Source: Notolepis coatsorum
Taxonomy: Eukaryota; Chordata; Actinopteri; Aulopiformes; Paralepididae
Length of the DNA stretch: 64,000 nt
Direction of reading: 5' to 3'
Assembly: GCA_963971535.1 (NCBI GenBank)
Contig: OZ020599.1
Span: 92,498,282 to 92,562,281 of the forward strand
Shown here: positions 58,422-64,000 of the stretch, piece by piece
Layout: each line of letters opens with the position of its first letter
How positions within the stretch are numbered: position 1 is the stretch's first letter
Notes under the pieces: generated by a model
Database searches by the model: none
What the model saw: the letters and a program-made list of their open reading frames with translations, nothing else
Told to the model about the DNA's origin: nothing
Made by a program: the position numbers and the translations under genes

Positions 58422-58510
58422 TGGAACTGGCTGGATAAAGATAATAATGGGCCACGGACTTGTTATGAAGTGATTTAATTTATTGCTATTTTTATACAAA
58501 ATGTATGGTT

Positions 58511-61256
58511 TTGATTGATTGATTGAAAACTTTATTAACAGATTGCAGAATGGGTACAATACAGTACAGCTCAATACACACAATTGTTAAGGGGATGCAG
58601 ACCAGAGAAAGACTTTCGTCTTGTTTCCACCAGGGTCCCCCATTTTCAATTCATCAGGACATATATGACATACATGACATACAGATAGTCAGTACTGCTA
58701 CATCTATACATTTATGACATACCAGATTTGCAAATACAGTACTGTTTGTGATACAGAAGGAGTCAAGAAAAGGGAGTATATACATTTGACGTAGAAACTG
58801 TACATTGGAGGAGGTTGGGTGGGGGGGGTTGGGTACACTGGGATATTGACAACCATACTGGGTAATTTACATTGGAGGTGGTTGGGGGGGGGCACACTGT
58901 ATAAACAAGCAAAACTGTACATTGAGGGGGGGAGACTCTGTACAAACAAACAAAATTGTACATTGGACTATTGACAAAACCATACTAGGTAAATGACTGT
59001 ACATTGGAGGGGGTTGGGTTAGGATATTTACAGGGGCCAGTGTTGAATTGCAGTCTCCCGTAGGTGTCTCTTGAGAGAGGTTTTGAAAGTGGGTAGTGAT
59101 CCACATTCCTTTACAGCTTTGGGTAGGGCGTTCCACATTGATGTGGCATAATTGCGAAACGTGTTTAGTCCCTTATTTGAGCCGAATCTGGGTTTAACAT
59201 GATTTGTGGAGCTCCCTCTGGTGTTGTGATCGTGGTATTCACTGACCTTTGGGAAGTATTTTGCCATGTACATGGGTACCTTGGTCGTGTAGTGTATCTT
59301 GTAGACCAGGCCCATTGCAAGTTGCTGTACTCTGTCATCTACTCTAAGCCATCCTAGGTTGTCAAAGTGGGCAGGGGTGAGGTGGGTTCTAGGAGTAAGG
59401 TCAAGCAGTAGTCTGACCAGTTTGTTTTGAGATGTTTGTAATTTTGTTTTTAGCGCCTTTGAGGTGCTTTGGTACCATGAGGTGCAAGCATAGTCGTAGT
59501 ACCCCTGAATGAGTGCTCCTGCCAGAGTCTTCAGGGTATTCTTGTTTACCAGAGAGGAGATCCGGTACAAGAATCGAGTTCGTTGGTTGACTTTTTTTAT
59601 TACATTGGATGCCATTTTGTCACAGGAGAGATTAGCCTCTAGGATGGAACCCAGGTAGGTAATTTCATCTTTCCTTGTGACAATATTGTCACCCACTGTA
59701 ACTGAGAAGCCGTCGGTCTTGCTGAGTTTGTTATTTGAACCGAAGAGAATGGACTCTGTTTTGCCCATGTGTAATGATAGTTTGTTATCAGCGAGCCATA
59801 TGCAGATTCTGCCTAGTTCCGAGCTGAGGGTTTTTTCAACCTGTAACTTGTTCTTGTCAGAGACCAGCAGGGCTGAGTCGTCCGCAAACAGGAACAAGTT
59901 GCAGTCACAAGCTGACGACATGTCATTTGCATAAATTAGGAACAGTAGCGGTCCTAGTATGCTTCCTTGTGGAACACCACAGCTCACTGTGAGAGGGGGG
60001 GATAGGGTACCGTTTACCTCCACCATCTGTTCCCTCCCCTCAAGGTAGGATTGCATCCAGCTCACTGATAGACTATCAAAACCAATTGCTTTTAGCTTGT
60101 CAATCAGAATGGAGTGATTGACCGTGTCAAAGGCCTTTTGTAGGTCCAGCATGACCATGCCGCAGTATTTGCCTGCGTCCACCTCTTGTTTGATGTGGTC
60201 ATTCAAATAGAGAAGGCATGTGTCAGTGGAGTGGGATGTTCTGAAGCCAGATTGGAATTCGTAGATTAGATTTTTTTCCGCTAGGTACTTTTCGACCTGT
60301 TCGTAGACTATTTTTTCCATGACTTTCGAGATGGAGGTGAGAATAGAAACAGGGCGGTAGTTGCCTGGGTCTAATTTGCTGCCCTTTTTGTGCAGAGGGG
60401 TCACCCTCGCAATTTTGAAGTCCTTGGGGACGTGTCCCTGTTTTATGGAGAGGTTTATTATGTGTGTGATGATTGGGGTGATGGCGGCTGCTGAGTCTCT
60501 GAGGAATTTGGAGGGGATGTTGTCATGGCCAGTGGCCTTGTTAGGTTGGAGGGCGCTCAGTTTATTGAGTACCTCATCTGTTGTTACCATTTCCAGCTTG
60601 AAGTCGTCCTTGCGGACCCCTAGGTTTTTGTAGTAAGCTACTATGTGTTCTACGCCATAAAGCCCTGAGTGGGAGGGTAGTTTGTTTACCAGTGTTGTGG
60701 CTATGTTTGTGAAGAAAATGTTTAAGTAATTGGCTACATCCAGCTTGTCTGTGATGAGCGTGTTGTCCGTTTTTATGTTTATGTTTGAGAATCTGGTTTT
60801 AAGTTTTTTACTGCATCCTAGTTGATTATTGAGTAATTTCCAAAGTTCACGTGGTTTGTTTTTGTTTTCCTCAGTTTTGTCATTGATGAAATTCTTTTTT
60901 GCAGTTTTGATCATGGAGTTTACGTCGTTTCTTAGTCTGTTTCTTTCTAGTTTGAGTTCAGTCACGTGGGCTTGGAGTTCACTGCTCGTGCTTTTAGTAA
61001 GCTTTGACTGATTTTTACGAAACTCAGAGCATTTTTTGTCTCTGGTTTTCATAGCGGCCAGTATTTCGGAGTGCATCCACGGCTCAGCGCGATTTTTTAC
61101 CCTGGTGGTTCTTAGGGGGGCCATGTCGTTTAGTATTGTTGAGAATTTGGTTTTGAAACCAAGCCATGTTTCTTCAACCAGTGTACCATTGAGTTCATCT
61201 GACCAGTCCAGGCTCTCCAGTTCTTGGTTCGTTGGCATAGTGGATAATTGGAGCTA
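58511..61256 (-). mobile_element. 5'-truncated non-LTR retrotransposon (Jockey/CR1/L2 group)
   Basis: On the minus strand: ORF, about 500 bases of 3' UTR, then the conserved tail ending in (CAAT)n (58511-58525 on plus). The 5' limit is about 61256, where the sequence changes to dcp1a upstream DNA. The endonuclease domain is missing. This family accounts for at least seven other tail fragments in the window. Confidence 0.92.
59028..61238 (-). CDS. LINE ORF2 fragment with intact reverse transcriptase
   Basis: 736 residues with no stop or frameshift. The first 200 residues are the linker after the missing endonuclease (AEPWMHSEILAAMKTRDKKC). RT motifs follow in order: NYRPVSILTSISKVMEKIVY, QSGFRTSHSTDTCLL, MVMLDLQKAFDTVNHSIL, GVPQGSILGPLLFLIYANDM, and FADDSALL near residue 450. 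The C-terminal part is TYLGSILEANLS ... SMWNALPKAVKECGSLPTFK. RT copies the element's RNA at a nicked target. Upstream of ATG 61238 the frame hits TAG within about 20 bases. An intact frame suggests a recent insertion. I place it in the Jockey/CR1/L2 assemblage; the exact clade is uncertain. Confidence 0.92.
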   Translation of the reverse strand: MPTNQELESLDWSDELNGTLVEETWLGFKTKFSTILNDMAPLRTTRVKNRAEPWMHSEILAAMKTRDKKCSEFRKNQSKLTKSTSSELQAHVTELKLERNRLRNDVNSMIKTAKKNFINDKTEENKNKPRELWKLLNNQLGCSKKLKTRFSNINIKTDNTLITDKLDVANYLNIFFTNIATTLVNKLPSHSGLYGVEHIVAYYKNLGVRKDDFKLEMVTTDEVLNKLSALQPNKATGHDNIPSKFLRDSAAAITPIITHIINLSIKQGHVPKDFKIARVTPLHKKGSKLDPGNYRPVSILTSISKVMEKIVYEQVEKYLAEKNLIYEFQSGFRTSHSTDTCLLYLNDHIKQEVDAGKYCGMVMLDLQKAFDTVNHSILIDKLKAIGFDSLSVSWMQSYLEGREQMVEVNGTLSPPLTVSCGVPQGSILGPLLFLIYANDMSSACDCNLFLFADDSALLVSDKNKLQVEKTLSSELGRICIWLADNKLSLHMGKTESILFGSNNKLSKTDGFSVTVGDNIVTRKDEITYLGSILEANLSCDKMASNVIKKVNQRTRFLYRISSLVNKNTLKTLAGALIQGYYDYACTSWYQSTSKALKTKLQTSQNKLVRLLLDLTPRTHLTPAHFDNLGWLRVDDRVQQLAMGLVYKIHYTTKVPMYMAKYFPKVSEYHDHNTRGSSTNHVKPRFGSNKGLNTFRNYATSMWNALPKAVKECGSLPTFKTSLKRHLRETAIQHWPL

Positions 61257-61410
61257 AAATACGACTTTTTTGTTGAACTGTGGATTTAACCTAACTTCTG
61301 CGGAATTAATAAACTGTAGGAACTATTCACGTTGCCCATGTTTTCCGGGGACGCCGGGAAATAAGTGTTCGCAGAAATCTGTCCGTGCGGGAGCAACAAA
61401 CACATCCAAG
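61257..61410 (+). promoter_or_regulatory. dcp1a 5' flank and 5' UTR
   Basis: About 154 bases between the LINE and the dcp1a ATG, with cgttgcccatgttttccggg and gacgccggga. No TATA box seen. The start site probably lies here. Confidence 0.5.
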
Positions 61411-61542
61411 ATGGAGACTGCTAAAGCTGGACACCAAATGAGCTTAGCAGCTCTGCAGAGACAAGACCCGTATATAAACAGACTCCTTGATGTTACCGGG
61501 CAGGTCGCTCTGTACAACTTCAACTCTAAAGCAAACGAATGG
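61411..61542 (+). CDS. dcp1a: mRNA-decapping enzyme 1A, coding exon 1
   Basis: ATG 61411 opens METAKAGHQMSLAALQRQDP, then QVALYNFNSKANEW, and ends in donor GTAAGT at phase 0. MSLAALxxxDPYI and TGQVALYxF match vertebrate DCP1A. DCP1A is the EVH1-domain activator and scaffold of DCP2, which removes the 5' cap of mRNAs in P-bodies; this exon begins the EVH1 fold. It is divergent from cacna1d, as DCP1A and CACNA1D are in human as I recall. A LINE ends about 155 bases upstream. Confidence 0.96.
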
Positions 61543-61866
61543 GTAAGTTAGTCGAAAACCCGGTGGGTTAGCTTTATTTAGCTAACGTGACTAAACGAGT
61601 CAGTAGCATGCTACTTGCTAACGCGCTAACCCCATTGCTAACAACAACAATAACAAGAAGAAAACCACTCTGTCGGTAACACACAGCGAAGCGTAACGTT
61701 AGAGTCTTTCAATTGGCAATAGCAAACAATAGTTAGCCTATTTTGTTCCCCGTGTCTTTGTGGGTCTAGAATCTTGCTTCTTACCCGATGAAGTTAATAT
61801 TAGCCAGATTAGCTATTTCATGTCCAACACGTTGTAATTGTCTTGGCAATGCTTGTGTCGTTTCAG

Positions 61867-61907
61867 GAGAAGACCGAAATTGAGGGCACCTTATTCGTTT
61901 ATACCAG
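61867..61907 (+). CDS. dcp1a: mRNA-decapping enzyme 1A, coding exon 2
   Basis: Between acceptor tttcag and donor GTAAGA, 41 bases encode EKTEIEGTLFVYT plus the first two bases of Arg. It matches the human EKTDIEGTLFVYRR segment of the EVH1 domain. Phase 0 in, phase 2 out, consistent with both neighbours. Confidence 0.96.
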
Positions 61908-62214
61908 GTAAGACAAAAGACATTGACAATTCAAAGATTCATATAAAACAACATATCATTCTTTGTTTCATCATACAGAAAAAAGGCATTTCATGATAAA
62001 GTATTCTGTATTTTACTATGACAATTAAACAAACTTGAACTTGTTTACATTCGCCAAACTGGTAAAATAGCGTGTCAAAATGACTTTACACATCTCTGCG
62101 TCCCTTACCGACTGCAGCCTGACACAGACAACCAAAGAACCACTGGGAAGCGCTGTATAATACAGAACGATCCATCCTTATATTGTATTATTAACATGTT
62201 TCCCTCCATGCCAG

Positions 62215-62342
62215 GTCGGCCTCCCCTCCCCATGGCTTCACTATTATGAACCGGCTAAGCACAGAGAACCTGGTGGAGCCAATCAACAAAGACCTGGAGT
62301 TCCAGCTTCAGGACCCTTTCCTGCTGTACAGAAATGCCAACT
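62215..62342 (+). CDS. dcp1a: mRNA-decapping enzyme 1A, coding exon 3
   Basis: Acceptor ccag, donor GTGAGT. 128 bases complete the Arg codon and encode SASPPHGFTIMNRLSTENLV, EPINKDLEFQLQDPFLLYRN and AN, ending at phase 1. This is the core of the EVH1 domain. The next exon (expected to start LSIY...WFY) was not found before 64000, so intron 3 exceeds 1.6 kb. Confidence 0.96.
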
Positions 62343-62385
62343 GTGAGTTTGTCTTATCTTAGAGGACCCCCCCCCCCCCCCCCCC

Positions 62386-62628
62386 GAGATACAGCAGTCG
62401 TCTGGTAATCCACAGGTTCCCGGTTCGATTCCCGCTCCTTCCCGCGCTTGTCGAAATATCTTAACCCCTTAACACACTTAACCCCTAATTGCTCCCGGTG
62501 ACCAGGTTGGCACCTTGCATGGTCTCCTCTGCCATCGGTGTGTGAGTGAATGGGTAAAATGTGAGGAACAAATTGTAAAGCGCTTTGGATAAAAGCGCTA
62601 TATAAATGCAGCCATTTACCATTTAAAG
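62386..62628 (+). mobile_element. V-SINE-like element in dcp1a intron 3
   Basis: tRNA-like head with B-box GGTTCGATTCCCGC (62412) and tail CTTTGGATAAAAGCGC, then tataaatgcagccatttacc. Same family as 27655-27935. A run of about 21 C precedes it (62364-62384). Confidence 0.7.
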
Positions 62629-62637
62629 GGTTAACAC

Positions 62638-62785
62638 TTTCACACTACAGAAGGTTAACACTTTCACTACCACACTACAGCAGGTTAACCCTTTCACTAC
62701 CACACTACAGAAGGTTGTGCCTTTGTAGTGTGGTAGTGAAAGGGTTGTTTAACCTTCTGTAGTGTGGTAGTGAAAGGGTTAAGGG
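62638..62785. repeat. Imperfect palindrome in dcp1a intron 3
   Basis: Direct units (ctttcactaccacactacag) at 62668 and 62693 face two inverted units (ctgtagtgtggtagtgaaag) at about 62723 and 62757, around aggttgtgcct. It can fold into a long cruciform. Confidence 0.85.
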
Positions 62786-63039
62786 TGGTGATATACCGGG
62801 CAACTTTTTGGGGCAATGTGCTTGCCAACAGGAGCCAGAGGGGAAAATATACATTAGAATGTATCTGGACAACAAGAGGTTTCCATGCAATCAGTACAAA
62901 CGTGTTAAGCCAACAATGTTGCCCAGTGTATCGCCACCCTTAGGTTGCCTAACTAACTATTCATGTTTTCTGACCATCAATTGGAGAATCGATGCATTTT
63001 GTTTTTCACACTACTCGGATGGGCACACTTTTCCCTCGG

Positions 63040-63090
<51 letters not shown>

Positions 63091-63725
63091 ACTGTACCTC
63101 TGAAAGCACTGAACAGACACCTTCCCTCGGTCTCTTACACACACACACACTCTACTGTACCTCTGAAAGCACACACACACACACTCTACTGTACCTCTGA
63201 AAGCACATACACGTCACACACACACACTCTACTGTACCTCTGAAAGCACATACACACACACACACACTCTACTGTACCTCTGAAAGCACATACACACACA
63301 CACACACTCTACTGTACCTCTGAAAGCACTGAACAGACACACACACTCTACTGTACCTCTGAAAGCACATACACACACACACACACTCTACTGTACCTCT
63401 GAAAGCACATACACACACACACACTCTACTGTACCTCTGAAAGCACTGAACAGACACACACACTCTACTGTACCTCTGAAAGCACATACACACACACACA
63501 CACTCTACTGTACCTCTGAAAGCACATACACACACACACACACTCTACTGTACCTCTGAAAGCACTGAACAGACACACACACTCTACTGTACCTCTGAAA
63601 GCACATACACACACACACACACTCTACTGTACCTCTGAAAGCACATACACACACACACACTCTACTGTACCTCTGAAAGCACATACACACACACACACAC
63701 TCTACTGTACCTCTGAAAGCACTGA
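63040..63725. repeat. CA-rich minisatellite in dcp1a intron 3
   Basis: About 14 units of a CA tract plus ctctactgtacctctgaaag and caca or cactgaacagacac. A higher-order pattern of three to four units punctuated by cactgaacagacac is visible. Open frames are artefacts. Confidence 0.95.
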
Positions 63726-63855
63726 ACAGACACCTTCCCAGGGTCCTTTGCAACACCTCCTTGCCCTTGTGTCTGAGGTCACGGCAGAGGTCATGCTGGG
63801 GTTGCAGGGTCGTGTTGAGCAGGAACACCTCCTCCGAGTGGTCAGCTCCCCTCAT
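63726..63855 (-). other. Short unidentified open frame antisense to dcp1a
   Basis: Minus-strand ATG 63855 opens MRGADHSEEVFLLNTTLQPQ and runs through HDLCRDLRHKGKEVLQRTLG before entering the minisatellite. Third positions are G/C-rich and the composition looks protein-like, but I recognise no family and see no splice site. It could be an exon scrap, a transposon relic or chance. Confidence 0.25.
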
Positions 63856-64000
63856 GATGTCACAGTGGCTGTTGCCACTATACCACTGAGCCCAGGATGG
63901 GCCCGATTGAACTGATTCTGCACTGGACCAATGGGAACACTTTGATGGTTTGATCGTGAAGTGTGTTTCAGATTTCTCGGTTTCATTCCTGCATGATTTT
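63856..64000 (+). other. dcp1a intron 3, unassigned
   Basis: No exon of dcp1a was recognised here. Confidence 0.5.

Overview
This is teleost fish nuclear DNA. It carries two interrupted vertebrate genes with GT/AG introns, many fish-type transposable elements and an exceptional load of GA, CA and CT microsatellites. No bacterial, viral or organellar backbone is visible. There is one 200-base assembly gap (41606-41805).

Host genes. On the minus strand lie the first three coding exons of an L-type voltage-gated calcium channel alpha-1 subunit, best matched to CACNA1D (Cav1.3). Exon 3 is at 37116-37221 and exon 2 at 40947-41453; exon 1 is inferred at 51812-51839. On the plus strand lie the first three coding exons of the decapping activator DCP1A (61411-61542, 61867-61907, 62215-62342). 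The genes are divergent, as CACNA1D and DCP1A are in human as I recall. Everything from 1 to 37115 therefore lies in, or downstream of, cacna1d intron 3. No further calcium-channel exon was recognised there.

Left part (1-37 kb). This is a stack of mobile elements. A piggyBac-like TTAA element (6014-15932) holds a young BEL/Pao retrotransposon (LTRs 6297-7727 and 12845-14273, 5-bp target duplication gttgc) and a hAT element. A defective Ty1/copia retrotransposon on the minus strand (16978-24658, target duplication ggcag) contains a second partial LTR, a piggyBac-like element with a nested hAT, and a SINE. A complete hAT element (25230-27498, target duplication gtggtacg) encodes a 164-residue mini-transposase. 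Further right come SINEs, a 64-bp satellite (30985-33200) and several MITEs.

Middle part (37-52 kb, cacna1d introns 1-2). A 5'-truncated L1 copy sits 39 bases upstream of the exon 3 splice acceptor. A 42-bp minisatellite of about 37 copies appears to have grown out of a SINE. Around 42.2-44.8 kb three inverted-repeat elements are nested one inside another.

Right part (52-64 kb). A minisatellite of about 52 bp lies upstream of the cacna1d start, followed by GA repeats and a perfect 29-bp hairpin. A long 5'-truncated LINE with an intact 736-residue reverse transcriptase ORF ends about 155 bases before the dcp1a start codon. dcp1a intron 3 holds a tRNA-derived SINE, a palindrome and a CA-rich minisatellite.

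I found no new multi-gene system. The strongest novel candidates are the hAT mini-transposase, the BEL element that lost its integrase in frame, and the SINE-born minisatellite.
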